Positions 1 to 9,477 of a stretch of 64,000 bases of DNA are shown here, one piece after another. The position numbers and the translations under genes are program-made. Within the stretch, counting starts at the first letter, position 1, and every line of letters starts with the position of its first letter. Origin of the DNA: Schaalia odontolytica (GTDB lineage: Bacteria; Actinomycetota; Actinomycetes; Actinomycetales; Actinomycetaceae); contig NZ_CP046315.1 in assembly GCF_009730335.1 (NCBI RefSeq), forward strand, positions 434,001-498,000, in the 5' to 3' direction. The notes beneath the pieces are model-generated. The model ran no database searches and was not told where the DNA came from. It was given only the letters and a program-made list of their open reading frames with translations.

Positions 1-582
1 ACCGGCCACATGTACAACCTGGAGGCGACCCCCGCGGAGGGTACGACCTACCGCTTCGCGAAGGAGGACCGCAAGCGCTTCGCCGACATCATCCATGCGG
101 GCACGCCCGATGAGCCCTACTACACGAACTCCTCGCAGCTTCCCGTGGGATACACGGATGATCCGTTCCAGGCCCTCGAGGATCAGGAGGTCCTGCAGGG
201 CAAGTACACGGGCGGCACGGTCCTGCACCTGTACATGGGCGAGCGCGTGTCCTCGGGCGAGGCCTGCAAAGAGATGGTGCGCCGCTCGCTGACGGCCTTC
301 AAGGTCCCCTACATCACGATCACTCCGACCTTCTCGATCTGCCCGGTCCACGGCTACCTGGCTGGCGAGCACTTCACCTGTGAGAAGTGCGCGGCCGCCC
401 ACCCCCACGCGGAGCCGCAGGCCTGCGAGGTGTGGACGCGCGTCATGGGCTACTTCCGCCCGGTCCAGTCCTTCAACATCGGTAAGAAGGGCGAGTACCA
501 CGAGCGCCAGATGTTCTCCGAGAGCGCCGCGGATGCGCACGGTGAGCTCGTCAGCGCGTTCCCTCCCGCGGGGAGTCGCTGA
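1..582 (+). CDS. nrdD: Anaerobic ribonucleoside-triphosphate reductase, C-terminal part (start outside window)
   Basis: The frame is open from the first base, so only the last 193 residues are visible. NrdD is the O2-sensitive glycyl-radical enzyme that makes dNTPs from NTPs under anaerobiosis. Visible here are the C-terminal zinc-site pattern CPVHGYL followed by CEKC, and the glycyl-radical region RVMGYFRP with the radical Gly in MGY, followed by a FNIGKKGEY segment. The stop is one base before the GTG of the activase gene, so the two are probably co-translated. Family assignment rests on these motifs and on the nrdG neighbour. Confidence 0.93.
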   Translation, partial: TGHMYNLEATPAEGTTYRFAKEDRKRFADIIHAGTPDEPYYTNSSQLPVGYTDDPFQALEDQEVLQGKYTGGTVLHLYMGERVSSGEACKEMVRRSLTAFKVPYITITPTFSICPVHGYLAGEHFTCEKCAAAHPHAEPQACEVWTRVMGYFRPVQSFNIGKKGEYHERQMFSESAADAHGELVSAFPPAGSR

Positions 583-583
583 C

Positions 584-1396
584 GTGGGCGCCCGTCCCCA
601 TGACGACGATGCCGGGGCAACCCGGGAGGGCACGCCGAGCCTGGGCGTCCCCGGCCTCGTCGGGGGGCGGGATGCGCGCGAGTGGACGCCGGACGACCTG
701 CAGATCGCCGGCCTCGTGCCGATGTCGACCGTGGACTGGCCGGGGAGATTCGCGGCGTCCCTGTTCCTGCAGGGGTGCCCGTGGGCGTGCCCGTACTGCC
801 ACAACAGTGCGATTATCGACCCGCGCATCCCGGGCGTGGTCGCGTGGGGGGCGCTCGAGGATCTGCTGGCGCGCAGGCGAGGCCTCCTTGATGGCGTCGT
901 GTTTTCCGGCGGCGAGGCAACCCGCCAGATCGCGCTCGGGGCGGCGATGGCGCGCGTGCGCGAGCTCGGCTTTGGCGTGGGCTTGCATACCGCGGGACCC
1001 TACCCGCGGCGCCTCAAGGAGCTGCTCGGCGCGGGCCTCGTCGACTGGGTGGGCATCGACGTGAAGGCGACCCGGGGCAATTACGAGGCTGTGGCCGGGC
1101 GCAGCGGCGCGGGCGAGCGGGCGTGGGAGTCGCTGAGCATCGTTTTGGCCCACCCCGAGGTGGACCACGAGGTGCGCCTGACCGTCTACCCGGACGGCCC
1201 TGGAGACGGCTTCGAGGTGGCGGCGCGGGCACGCGAGATGGGGGTGAGGATCTTCGCCCTTCAGCAGGCGCGCGACATGGGGACGCCCGACGGCTTTTCC
1301 GCGACGAGGCCTGGGTGGGACGACCAGGTTCGTTCCCTCGCGCGGGACATCGAAACGCTGGACTTTGAGAGGTTTATCTTCCGTGGGGACTCGTAG
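584..1396 (+). CDS. nrdG: Anaerobic ribonucleotide reductase activating protein (radical SAM)
   Basis: This 270-residue radical-SAM activase would install the glycyl radical in NrdD using S-adenosylmethionine and a 4Fe-4S cluster. The cluster motif CPWACPYC (CxxxCxxC) lies near residue 64, and FSGGEA, the SAM-binding GGE motif, follows. I chose GTG 584 because it lies one base after the nrdD stop behind a GGGGAG-like ribosome site. ATG 720 is an internal alternative just before the conserved domain. The first 40 residues are low-complexity and contain VPGLVGG, encoded by a near-copy of the GGCCTCGTC repeat discussed in the findings. Confidence 0.9.
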   Translation: MGARPHDDDAGATREGTPSLGVPGLVGGRDAREWTPDDLQIAGLVPMSTVDWPGRFAASLFLQGCPWACPYCHNSAIIDPRIPGVVAWGALEDLLARRRGLLDGVVFSGGEATRQIALGAAMARVRELGFGVGLHTAGPYPRRLKELLGAGLVDWVGIDVKATRGNYEAVAGRSGAGERAWESLSIVLAHPEVDHEVRLTVYPDGPGDGFEVAARAREMGVRIFALQQARDMGTPDGFSATRPGWDDQVRSLARDIETLDFERFIFRGDS

Positions 1397-1512
1397 AGCA
1401 TTTGTCAAGTGACAGCGCCGCATGTTGGGAATAAATATGGGGAAGGTTTCACTTGTGACCACGGATCGCGGTATTGTGTAACAACCTCGTGACCGTGAAG
1501 TCTGGAGTTTCG

Positions 1513-2757
1513 ATGGCTGAAGAGCTGCACTTCGACGATCCTGCGGCGGCTGCCCAGGACCCGTCGACCGACGCCGAAGCGCTGCGCCAGCTGGCGTACC
1601 GCTACCCCGAGCTGCGCCCGGCCGTGGCCGCGCATCCGCACGCTTATCGCGGGCTGCTTGACTGGTTGCACCAGTTCAACGACCCGCAGGTCAACGCGGC
1701 CCTCGAGGCTCGCGACGACTATGACGGCTACATCGACTCCAACGGCTACCTCGTTATGCACGGAGACGTGTCCGGCGCGGTCGCCGGCTCGTCGATCCGT
1801 ACCTCCGAATCCGGCATGTACGTCCTCGGTCAGGGTGGCGTGAACTCCTACTCGCAGGTCGAGCGCACCACCCCCTACTCTGCGGTCGTCGGCACGAATG
1901 CTCCCGTCCCGCAGGTGGGTGCCCGCGAGCAGGTCGTCGCCCAGGTGCAGCGTCAGTCCATCATAGGCAGCAAGGGGGCTCAGGATCCCGAGGCGACCGC
2001 CGTCTACCCGAGCGCGTCCTCCGGCTCGTCCTACCCCAGCGCGTCGGCTACCCCCGCGCGCCCCCAGTACACGCCGCAGGCCTACCCGGGCGTCGGCGCC
2101 TCCCACCAGGTGCAGCCCACTGTCTCGCAGGAGGCTGCGCCGAAGGAAGAGAAGGAACGCCGTGGCTTCCCGATGATGGGCCTCGTCCTGGGCATCCTTG
2201 GCCTGATCGCAGTGATCCTTCTCGGCTTCGTCATCTACGTTTTCACGCGCGGATACGAGGGCCCGGCCACGAGCTCGGACGCGACCCCCTCGGCCTCCTC
2301 TTCGTCGCCCGCACACGCGACGCCCTCCCCGAGCGCGACCACGGAGGAACCCGTCAAGTACCCGGCGCCCGCCGGCGCGATCACCGTGGACTCTTTCTCG
2401 TCCCCGTCCGGCAACATCACCTGTTCCTTCACCGCTGATGGCGTCAGCTGCGGCATCAAGGAATCCGACTGGGCCGAGGACGGATACGCCTCCTGCTCCG
2501 GCGGCAGCCAGGTCGGCGTCCTCACCGCCTCGAAGGACAAGGCGGGCCAGTCCTGCGAGGCCGCGGTGCCGGGCGGCGGCAACGCCCTCGCGTACGGCGC
2601 CGCAGCGACCAAGGGTGACTACGCCTGCCACTCCACGCAGGATGGCATCAGCTGCTGGAACACGAAGACCGGCCAGTCCTTCGCGCTGGCACGCGGCGGC
2701 TGGATGACCGGTACGACCGGCGAGATCGGCCCCCAGAAGTTCAGCTGGAACGACTGA
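1513..2757 (+). CDS. Membrane protein with N-terminal variant leucine-rich-like repeat and extracellular Cys-containing domain
   Basis: The product is 414 residues, starting at ATG 1513 eight bases after a GGAG site. The first 60 residues (DPSTDAEALRQLAYRYPELR and so on) look like the short variant leucine-rich repeat of actinobacterial proteins. A Gln/Ser/Pro-rich stretch follows, then one hydrophobic segment (GLVLGILGLIAVILLGFVIY, near residue 225) and a Ser/Thr/Pro-rich stalk. The C-terminal domain begins SFSSPSGNITC and has several paired cysteines, consistent with an oxidised extracellular fold. Predicted topology is cytoplasmic repeat, single membrane pass and external domain. No enzymatic motif is seen and the function is unknown. 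Confidence 0.75.
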   Translation: MAEELHFDDPAAAAQDPSTDAEALRQLAYRYPELRPAVAAHPHAYRGLLDWLHQFNDPQVNAALEARDDYDGYIDSNGYLVMHGDVSGAVAGSSIRTSESGMYVLGQGGVNSYSQVERTTPYSAVVGTNAPVPQVGAREQVVAQVQRQSIIGSKGAQDPEATAVYPSASSGSSYPSASATPARPQYTPQAYPGVGASHQVQPTVSQEAAPKEEKERRGFPMMGLVLGILGLIAVILLGFVIYVFTRGYEGPATSSDATPSASSSSPAHATPSPSATTEEPVKYPAPAGAITVDSFSSPSGNITCSFTADGVSCGIKESDWAEDGYASCSGGSQVGVLTASKDKAGQSCEAAVPGGGNALAYGAAATKGDYACHSTQDGISCWNTKTGQSFALARGGWMTGTTGEIGPQKFSWND

Positions 2758-2786
2758 CCCCACGCGCATGACGCGCGCATAACGGA

Positions 2787-2818
2787 GGGCGGGCCCGAGG
2801 ACATCCTCGGGCCCGCCC
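2787..2818. terminator. Bidirectional terminator hairpin
   Basis: Perfect 15-bp arms (GGGCGGGCCCGAGGA / TCCTCGGGCCCGCCC) separated by 2 nt lie between two convergent genes. No long T-tract follows, so termination strength is inferred. Confidence 0.75.
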
Positions 2819-2835
2819 CTTAAGTCTGCGCAAGC

Positions 2836-3984
2836 CTACTGAGCCTTCTCGATGGGGCCCAGGATCAGGTTTGCCCACGCGGCGTGCAGGGACTCCTGAT
2901 CGGAGGGCTGGAAGAGGCCGGCGAGCGCGTCGCGGTACAGGCGCGAGAGCTCGTGCGTGTTGTAGTAGGCGCTGCCGCCGCATGCGCGCATGGCCTGCTC
3001 GACGGCGCGGAGCGTGGCCTCGGCGGCCGCGTTCTTCGCGGCGGACAGCTGCGGCATCCACGAGCGACCGCGGTCCACGCCCTCGTCGATGTCGCGCGCA
3101 AGCTCGCGGATCTGCGGGCCGACCGCATTCATGATGAGGGCGGCCTCGGCGATACGCCAGCGAATGTCGGGATCGTTGGAGTAGGTCGTCTGGTTCTTCA
3201 CCGAGCGGCGCGTTGCCACGTGCTCGGCGGCCACCTCGACCGCGCGCTCGCCGACGCCCTGGTAGGTGGCGGCCAGCAGGATCTCGAAGTGGGAGAAAAT
3301 GCCGAAGATGACCGGGTCGGCACTCGGTCCCGGATCCGTGATCGTGAGGATGCGCTCCTCGGGCACGGTCACGCCCTCGAGCAGGGTCGTCATGGACTGG
3401 GTGGCGCGCATACCCAGCGTGTTCCAGTCGTCCTTGATCGAATAACCCTCGTCGTCGCGGTGGACGATGCCGAACACGGACTTGGGGCCCTCCTCGGTCT
3501 CTGCGCGCCCGAAGATGAGCAGGCGCGTCCACACGGGGGACAGGGAGGTGAAGATCTTGGTGCCCTCGAAGGAGTAGCCGCCGTCTGCGGTCGCGATCGC
3601 GCGCGTTGTGGAGCCGAAGAGCACGAGGTCGTTGCCCGGCTCGGAGATGCCGAAGCCAAAGACCTCGCCGGCGACGGCGTCGCGCAGGATCTGCTCACCG
3701 CGCGCGTTGCCGTTGGCGACCAGGTAGCGACCGAGGCCGACGATGATCTGGTGCATGTTGATGCCCAGTGCCGTGCCGGGAGCCGCTTTGGCTAGCGCCG
3801 TCTGCTCGGCGGCGATCTCGGTCAGGCTCAGACCCGCGCCCCCGAATTCGGTGGGGACGAAGGCCGACAGGTATCCGGCCTCGCGCAGCTCCTCCAGATC
3901 CTTCTCGGGGTAGGTGTTGGCGGCGTCCGCGTCGGCGGCGCGCTCGTGGATGCGGGCGAGCAGGTCGGAATCCAGGAAGCTCAT
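2836..3984 (-). CDS. Acyl-CoA dehydrogenase family protein
   Basis: The 382-residue flavoprotein has the acyl-CoA dehydrogenase layout: an N-terminal helical domain (residues 1-110), a central FAD/beta domain with FGFGISEPGNDL and EGTKIFTSLSP, and a C-terminal helical domain ending in the HELSRLYRDALAG-type segment. Such enzymes oxidise acyl-CoA or related thioesters at the alpha-beta bond using FAD, but substrate cannot be read from sequence. I prefer ATG 3984 (MSFLDSDLL) because GAGGACC lies just upstream; 16 more in-frame codons exist. The upstream DNA carries a 13-of-14 match to the GGCCTCGTC repeat at 4009-4023. Confidence 0.85.
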   Translation of the reverse strand: MSFLDSDLLARIHERAADADAANTYPEKDLEELREAGYLSAFVPTEFGGAGLSLTEIAAEQTALAKAAPGTALGINMHQIIVGLGRYLVANGNARGEQILRDAVAGEVFGFGISEPGNDLVLFGSTTRAIATADGGYSFEGTKIFTSLSPVWTRLLIFGRAETEEGPKSVFGIVHRDDEGYSIKDDWNTLGMRATQSMTTLLEGVTVPEERILTITDPGPSADPVIFGIFSHFEILLAATYQGVGERAVEVAAEHVATRRSVKNQTTYSNDPDIRWRIAEAALIMNAVGPQIRELARDIDEGVDRGRSWMPQLSAAKNAAAEATLRAVEQAMRACGGSAYYNTHELSRLYRDALAGLFQPSDQESLHAAWANLILGPIEKAQ

Positions 3985-4188
3985 CGCGGTCCTCTCTTCG
4001 GTGGGGGTGAACGAGGCCGGGGCGCCTAGCACACGGCGGTGCCCTTCGAGGGGTGGTAGCGCGTGTAATGGCCCCGTTACTCAGGGTGACCTAACTGTAA
4101 CGCTGAGTGGGACGTGCTGGCGAGATGTAATGTGCCTGACGGGGCGTTGTCTGGCCTCGGGCCGCCCCTATTAGCTAGGGTGGATGCT

Positions 4189-4803
4189 GTGAGTACTCCG
4201 AACGCGCCCCGTCCTGCCCTCACTCCGCGTCAGCGTTTCCTGCGCGAGCGTCAGCAGCGCCAGAACACGACGTTCGCTATCATCGGCATTGCGATGATAG
4301 TGGCCGCGGTGGCGGCCGCCCTCGTGTTCACGGGAATCGTTCCCGTCCCGTTCGGCAATGACTTCTCCGTCAAGGTCAAGTACGCCGAGACCGGTGACAT
4401 CCCGTGTCCGAAGGTGGACGCGAAGCCCGTGGCCCCCTCGCAGGTCACTGTCACGGTCATCAACACCACCCAGCACCAGGGCCTGGCCTCCAAGGCCACG
4501 GATATGCTCTCAACCGCCGGCTTCCAGACCGAGGAACCGGCGAACTCGGACGTCGAATACACCGGCAAGGTGCGCATCACGGCACGCGCCGACTCGGTGG
4601 ACGCCGCCTATTCGGTGGCCCGATTCTTCCCCGGCTCCCACGTGCGCCTCAGCGACGCTGAGGATGCTACCGTCACGGTCGAACTTGGCACCTTCTATGA
4701 CGACACGATGAGCGCCGAGGACGTGCAGCGCGTCCTCAAGTCCAACGACTCGATCGAGCAGCCCGCGAAGTGCCGACCGATGTCGGGCACGAAGCAGGAC
4801 TAA
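4189..4803 (+). CDS. LytR C-terminal domain (LytR_C) membrane protein
   Basis: The product is 204 residues from GTG 4189, behind AGGGTGG. The N-terminus is basic and cytoplasmic (TPRQRFLRERQQRQN), followed by one membrane segment (FAIIGIAMIVAAVAAALVF) and an external domain. That domain has the LytR_C pattern: VTVTVINTTQHQGLASKATD, then GFQTEE, and later ARFFPGSHVRL. LytR_C domains occur on cell-wall-associated actinobacterial proteins. This one lacks a LCP catalytic domain, so it is probably accessory. A strong terminator follows. Confidence 0.8.
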   Translation: MSTPNAPRPALTPRQRFLRERQQRQNTTFAIIGIAMIVAAVAAALVFTGIVPVPFGNDFSVKVKYAETGDIPCPKVDAKPVAPSQVTVTVINTTQHQGLASKATDMLSTAGFQTEEPANSDVEYTGKVRITARADSVDAAYSVARFFPGSHVRLSDAEDATVTVELGTFYDDTMSAEDVQRVLKSNDSIEQPAKCRPMSGTKQD

Positions 4804-4811
4804 GACAGAAG

Positions 4812-4841
4812 AAAAGGCCGCCCCGAGTGGGCGGCCTTTTT
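4812..4841 (+). terminator. Rho-independent terminator
   Basis: AAAAGGCCGCCC, a 5-nt loop, then GGGCGGCCTTTTT: a GC stem with a T-run directly after the LytR_C gene. Confidence 0.9.
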
Positions 4842-4849
4842 ATGTCGAT

Positions 4850-5288
4850 GAGCATCGTTTTGTTCGCGGATTATAGGACGCTACGTGTTGCTGGAAGGGT
4901 GACTTTTCGGCTTTGTCGAGCAGGAAAGCCGCTATTTTAGTTGGTTGTATGTGCCTCGTTCCCGTGACTATGACATCGTGCCCAGTGCACGTGCCCTGAT
5001 AGCGCACGTGGGCCCGACAACTCGCACGTGGGCCCGATGACATGCGTGTGGGCAGCGCCGCCCACACGCATGTCTAGCGGTTCACGTGCGCATCAAGGGG
5101 TTTGCACGCACAATCAAGGGCTAACGTGCGAGCGCGCAACGTGGGCCCGAGTCACGAGAACCCCGGCCAGGCCCTCGACAGCGTGCGCATCAGAGTGGCC
5201 GGGCCCCTCGGCGGGGGGAATTGCATGCGAAATTGATGGGAGAGCGGCCCGTGGGGCCACAAGCAGCATCACACCGGCGGGCTTGCCC
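4850..5288. repeat. Gene-free stretch with 20-bp phased repeats and a 15-bp-arm palindrome
   Basis: No convincing gene is present. From about 4971 to 5053 the sequence falls into 20-bp units. GCACGTGGGCCCGA occurs exactly at 5004-5017 and 5024-5037, with degenerate units on both sides and a later partial copy at 5138-5150. A perfect inverted repeat (5039-5053 and 5060-5074, arms GACATGCGTGTGGGC) follows immediately. ATCAAGGG occurs at 5092 and 5113. GGAATTGCATGCGAAATTG at 5217-5235 recurs near 40.2 kb. The role is unknown. Confidence 0.7.
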
Positions 5289-5290
5289 GC

Positions 5291-6538
5291 TCAGCGGCTG
5301 GTCAGCGGCCCGGCTGTGCCACGGCCTCGTATGTTCTCCAGGAGCGCCTCGCCGTCCGACCCGTACCAGACGGGGACGGACTCAGGGACGGTCCACAGGG
5401 CGTCGGGCACCATGGCCTCGAAGCTGCCGTGTGCCATGAACTGCTCGATCTCGGACAGGGAACGAATCGCGATGCCGGCGACGCACTGCGGGAACTCGCG
5501 AGTGAACTCCGCGTAGATCTCCGGGTCGTGCTGCCCGTCGTCGCCGACGAGGAGCCAGCGCATGTGCGGGAACATGCGGGCCAGGCGGCGCAGCTCGCGG
5601 CGCTTGTGCTCAGGCCCCGAACGGAACCATCCCGTATTCGAGGGGCCGAAGTCCGTCATGAGGAAGCCGCCGGCCGGGTAGCCGGAGCGCTCCAGGAAGG
5701 AACGCACCGTCGGCACCACGTTCCACGCGCCGGTGGACAGGTACATGACGGGGGAGTGGGTGCCCTCGGGCACGCCCTCCGATGAGGCCGACGACGTCGT
5801 CAGCGTCGTCAGCAGGTGCGCCATGCCGGGGACGGCCTCGCGCGAAGACACACGGTCCAGGAAGGCGTGCTTCGCGGCCGTGACCAGGCGCGGCAGCATC
5901 GACACCATGACGGTGTCATCGATGTCAGAGACCACGCCGAAATGCTCGTGATCCGACACGATGCGCAGTCGAACGGAGGTGGGGCGGCCGGCGCGGATAT
6001 GGCCCTTGCGGGGGCGCTCGTACATCGCCGAGGCCGGGGCAGGCAGAGGGGTCGCCGTGCGCAGAGTGGTCGCGAGTTTGGTGGCGGTGTCCTCGGACAG
6101 GCCGAGTGCGCGCACGTCGCCCGCGTGCAGGACCTGGATGGTCGCGTCGTGCCAGCCGGGCTCGAGGCCGTGGCCCAGAACCGTCATGTCGACGAATCCG
6201 CCGCGGTCCGCGAAGGTGAGTCGGCGCGCGTTGCCGACCGTGATGAGCACGGGCTGGCGGGGGACCTGCGCGTTGAAGAACTGGCGCCATCCGCGCCGGG
6301 TCTGCAGCCAGGAACGACCGTCGTCGCCGCGCGCCATGAGGACGCGGCCGAGGATGCGGGCGCTGCGTTCAGAGCCGATGCCGCCGAATCCGACCACGCC
6401 CGGGTAGTACCAGCCCTGCGACATGGCGGCGACCAGCAGAGATGAGGCAAATTCACCCACGCCTGCCGTCAGGGCGAGCGCGAGCGAGGGTGATTCGTCG
6501 TCGATGAGGGGCGGTCGGAGGCGCATGATGGCAATCAT
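5291..6538 (-). CDS. App1-family phosphatidate phosphatase-like protein (DUF2183)
   Basis: The 415-residue product has the DUF2183/App1 catalytic signature of the HAD superfamily: SDIDDTV near residue 203 (DxDxT nucleophile and proton donor), YLSTGAWN around residue 270 and [10 protein letters not shown]. App1 of yeast is a phosphatidate phosphatase, but bacterial homologues are largely untested. The N-terminal half is the beta-rich region typical of the bacterial members. No signal peptide is evident. The start is ATG 6538, with ATG 6526 as an alternative. Confidence 0.82.
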   Translation of the reverse strand: MIAIMRLRPPLIDDESPSLALALTAGVGEFASSLLVAAMSQGWYYPGVVGFGGIGSERSARILGRVLMARGDDGRSWLQTRRGWRQFFNAQVPRQPVLITVGNARRLTFADRGGFVDMTVLGHGLEPGWHDATIQVLHAGDVRALGLSEDTATKLATTLRTATPLPAPASAMYERPRKGHIRAGRPTSVRLRIVSDHEHFGVVSDIDDTVMVSMLPRLVTAAKHAFLDRVSSREAVPGMAHLLTTLTTSSASSEGVPEGTHSPVMYLSTGAWNVVPTVRSFLERSGYPAGGFLMTDFGPSNTGWFRSGPEHKRRELRRLARMFPHMRWLLVGDDGQHDPEIYAEFTREFPQCVAGIAIRSLSEIEQFMAHGSFEAMVPDALWTVPESVPVWYGSDGEALLENIRGRGTAGPLTSR

Positions 6539-6584
6539 AGGTCCTCGCGCCCGTGCGGGCGCAAGAATCGACGGGGTTGCGTCC

Positions 6585-7805
6585 TCAGTCGAGGGGCAGC
6601 GTGGGCTTGGGGGTGGCCGCGGTGCCCTTACGCAGCGCGGGCAGGCCGATGAGCATGAGGAGGACCATCGCCCACCCCGCGCCGGCCATGGTGAACAGGC
6701 CGCCGCGCGCGCCGATTGCGTCGATCGCGGGTCCGGCGATCGCCGTGCCCAGCGACGTGCCCAGGTTGATCGAGGTGGACATCCAGGTCAGGCCCTCGGT
6801 GAGCTTCGCGGGGGAGACGGAATTCTGGATAATGACGTTGACGTTCGTCATCGTGGGGGCGCAGGTGAGGCCCGTGATGAGGATGACGATGGCCATTGTC
6901 CAGACGCTGAATGCCACGGGGAACAGGCTCATGCCGATCGCCATCGCGATCACGCCGATGACGAAGAGCTGCCAGGTGGGGCGCCTCCACGTGCGGGCGC
7001 CGTACACGAGGGCGGCCGTCAGTGAGCCGATCGAGAAGAGGGCCAGGAGGATGCCGCCGAGTGCGGGGGCACCCAGCTCCTCGGTGAAGCTGACCATCGA
7101 CACTTCCATCGCGCCGAACGTCATACCCATGCCGATGTAGGTCGCGGCCATGACGAGGACGACGGGCTTGCGGATAACGGACTCGCGCGGGGCGCTCGGA
7201 TCGTAGGGGATGATCGCGGGCTCGGAGTCGCGGCGCGACAGGAAGAGAGCGCCGCCCACCGCCAGGCTGACGATTGAGATAATGAGGCCGGTGGCCGGGT
7301 GCAGGGCGGTGCCCAGGACCGTGGAGAGCACGGGGCCCACGATGTAGACAAACTCGTCGACCGCGGACTCGAGGGCGTAGGCGGTCGGCAGCTGGCCCGG
7401 TTTGTGCAGGATCGTCGACCAGCGCGAGCGCACGAGCGCACCGGGCGCTCCCCACGTGGCGCCCGCGAGGGCCGCCGGGATGAAGAGTAGCCACTCGGGG
7501 GCGTGCATGAAGACGGCGGCGACGAGGCCACACATCGACAGGGTCGCGATGATCCACGCGGGACCCATGACGCGCAGCTGCCCGTAGCGGTCGACGTGGC
7601 GCGCGAGAATGGGCGCGCATATCGCCATGACGATGATGTTGACTGCGGAAACCGCGCCGGCCAGCGTGTAGTTGCCGTACTCAGTGCGCACCATGAGGAT
7701 CGTTGACAGTCCCACCATGGACATCGGCATGCGTAGCACAAGTCCAGCCGCGGAGAATTTCCAGGACTGGCGGTAACGCAGAATGTCAAGATAGGTGCCG
7801 AGCAT
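6585..7805 (-). CDS. Major facilitator superfamily transporter
   Basis: The 406-residue protein has about 12 hydrophobic segments in two halves, joined by a hydrophilic loop around residues 185-215 ([20 protein letters not shown]). The loop after segment 2 has the MFS motif-A-like [12 protein letters not shown]. No substrate signature is visible. The YQX-type drug/sugar efflux MFS families of actinobacteria look similar, so efflux is a guess. It runs in the same direction as the App1 gene but 46 bp away, with a small hairpin (6547-6562) between. Confidence 0.85.
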   Translation of the reverse strand: MLGTYLDILRYRQSWKFSAAGLVLRMPMSMVGLSTILMVRTEYGNYTLAGAVSAVNIIVMAICAPILARHVDRYGQLRVMGPAWIIATLSMCGLVAAVFMHAPEWLLFIPAALAGATWGAPGALVRSRWSTILHKPGQLPTAYALESAVDEFVYIVGPVLSTVLGTALHPATGLIISIVSLAVGGALFLSRRDSEPAIIPYDPSAPRESVIRKPVVLVMAATYIGMGMTFGAMEVSMVSFTEELGAPALGGILLALFSIGSLTAALVYGARTWRRPTWQLFVIGVIAMAIGMSLFPVAFSVWTMAIVILITGLTCAPTMTNVNVIIQNSVSPAKLTEGLTWMSTSINLGTSLGTAIAGPAIDAIGARGGLFTMAGAGWAMVLLMLIGLPALRKGTAATPKPTLPLD

Positions 7806-7905
7806 CCATCCATTCTATCGCCGGGCAGCGTGCCGAAAGCCAAGTGGAATGGGGTGTTCGTAACCATTCGGGCCCTCCGCACGGGGAGGGGAGTCCGCGA
7901 ATAAA

Positions 7906-7937
7906 CCACGGCCTCGTCACAAAGGACGAGGCCGTGG
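7906..7937 (-). terminator. Terminator-like hairpin downstream of nirK, built from the dispersed GACGAGGCC repeat
   Basis: CCACGGCCTCGTC and GACGAGGCCGTGG form perfect 13-bp arms around ACAAAG. It lies 19 bp past the nirK stop. It is the most compact member of the inverted-repeat family described in the findings. Confidence 0.7.
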
Positions 7938-7956
7938 CCGGGGAACGGGGAAAGGT

Positions 7957-9477
7957 CTAGTCGGTCACCTCGAAGACGCCGACCTGGCCCTTTTCCGCCA
8001 GGGAGAGAGCGTGGTTGACGAAGGTGTAGTGGCCGGCCTCGAGCGGCGTGAACTCGACGAATCCGCCCTCGGCGGCGCCCAGTGTGAGGACCTGTCCCCA
8101 GCCGCCGCCGCTTCCGCCGCCTCGGATCACGTAGGCGCCCTCGCGCCACACGGTGTCGAACTGGGTACCCACGACGTGGAAGGTGGTTGCCAGGTTCGGG
8201 CCCGCGTCCATGACCCACACGCGCACGCGCTCGTTGGTCTTGATCTGGATCGGGTGCGCCTTGTACTGGAAGGGCACGCCGTTGAAGGCCATCGCGTTGG
8301 GCTGCAGGGCCGACAGGAGCGAGGCGTCAGCGGGCTGCCCGTCCGCGCCCAGGTAGAGCTCGGAGGCAACCATGATGTACTCGCGGTCGACCTTATCCAG
8401 GTCGGTCGGGTCGATGATGACGGCCCCGAACATGCCGTTTGCGATGTGCATCGACATGGGCGCGGTCGAGCAGTGGTAGAGCCAGATGCCCGCGTTCTTG
8501 GCGACGAAGGTGTACTCGAGCGTCTGCCCGGGCTCGATCGAGCGCATGACGTTGTCGGGGGCGACGAGGCCCGCGTGGAAGTCCAGCGAGTGGCTCATCG
8601 TCCCGTTGTTGACGAGCGTGATATGGAAGGTGTCGCCGATGTGTCCGCGCAGGATCGGGCCGGGAGCGTCCCCGTTGAAGGTCCACGACTCGCGCGTCAG
8701 TGAGCTTGTCACGTTGACGGTCTGCTCGGTGACCGTGAAGGTGTAGTGGCGCTCGGTCTCGTTCGTGGCGGGCGGCAGCACAGGGTCTCGCGCGTCGATG
8801 GTCTCCGCGTAGTCCGTCAGGGCCGTCGGGGTGGCGGGACCGGCGGCGGCGTCTTGGCCGTGGTCGTGCCCGTGGTGCGCGTGGCTGCCCGAGGCCGAGG
8901 TTCCCGAGGAGGACGAGGACGACGATGACGCGCCCGTGGCCTGCACGTGCAGGGTCATGCCGAGCTCACGGTGTCCCGGTAGGGAGCACCAGCCCTCGAC
9001 GTCGCCGGAGATGATGCCGAGGTCCAGTTCCTTTGTCTCACCCGACGCGAGCGACCCGGACGACACGCCCGTCTCAAATACCAGGTCATGGCGCTGGTCC
9101 CCCGAGTTCGTGAAGTCAATGACCAGGCGGTCGCCGACCGGCACCTCAATGTGGTTTGGTGTGAAAGCGATGCCCTCGACCCCCACCGACACGCGGGTCG
9201 TGTGTCCGGTCGGTGTCACAGACGAGGCCGTGGTCCCGGTCCCCGTTCCCGTGCTCTGCGTCGTGGGCGCGGACGGGTTGGACAGGAAGATCGCGAGAGC
9301 GAGCGCCACGACGGAGACGACGCCGACGATCGCTCCGGCCGTGCGGCTCACGGGCGAGTGATCGCCCGCAGGGCTCATGCGCAGCTTGGGGGTTCCCGTC
9401 GTGGGGACTTTCGGGGCGGGCGCCTTCGGCTTCTTGCCTCCCGACGACGGCGAAGCGGACAGGTTCAGGTCAGCCAC
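7957..9477 (-). CDS. nirK: Copper-containing nitrite reductase with an extra N-terminal cupredoxin domain
   Basis: The 506-residue product starts at GTG 9477 behind AAGGAGG. A cytoplasmic Lys/Pro-rich tail precedes one membrane segment near residues 45-65, so the enzyme is probably anchored outside the membrane. Residues about 85-180 form a single cupredoxin domain with type-1 copper ligands (WCSLPGHRELGM). The two following domains match NirK: SHSLDFH supplies the type-1 His, catalytic Asp and type-2 His. YHCSTAPMSMHIANGM supplies His-Cys-His-Met. FHVVGTQFD carries the second catalytic His, and YTFVNHA supplies the last type-2 His. NirK reduces nitrite to NO. All ligands are present, so activity is likely. 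It overlaps the upstream membrane gene by 8 bp. Confidence 0.88.
   Translation of the reverse strand: MADLNLSASPSSGGKKPKAPAPKVPTTGTPKLRMSPAGDHSPVSRTAGAIVGVVSVVALALAIFLSNPSAPTTQSTGTGTGTTASSVTPTGHTTRVSVGVEGIAFTPNHIEVPVGDRLVIDFTNSGDQRHDLVFETGVSSGSLASGETKELDLGIISGDVEGWCSLPGHRELGMTLHVQATGASSSSSSSSGTSASGSHAHHGHDHGQDAAAGPATPTALTDYAETIDARDPVLPPATNETERHYTFTVTEQTVNVTSSLTRESWTFNGDAPGPILRGHIGDTFHITLVNNGTMSHSLDFHAGLVAPDNVMRSIEPGQTLEYTFVAKNAGIWLYHCSTAPMSMHIANGMFGAVIIDPTDLDKVDREYIMVASELYLGADGQPADASLLSALQPNAMAFNGVPFQYKAHPIQIKTNERVRVWVMDAGPNLATTFHVVGTQFDTVWREGAYVIRGGGSGGGWGQVLTLGAAEGGFVEFTPLEAGHYTFVNHALSLAEKGQVGVFEVTD

Noticed and set aside
8150-8200. Loss of a catalytic residue in NirK (Gln in FHVVGTQFD)
   Set aside because: The catalytic His aligns with the His of FHVV, which is present. 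The Gln lies at a position that varies in AniA-type enzymes.
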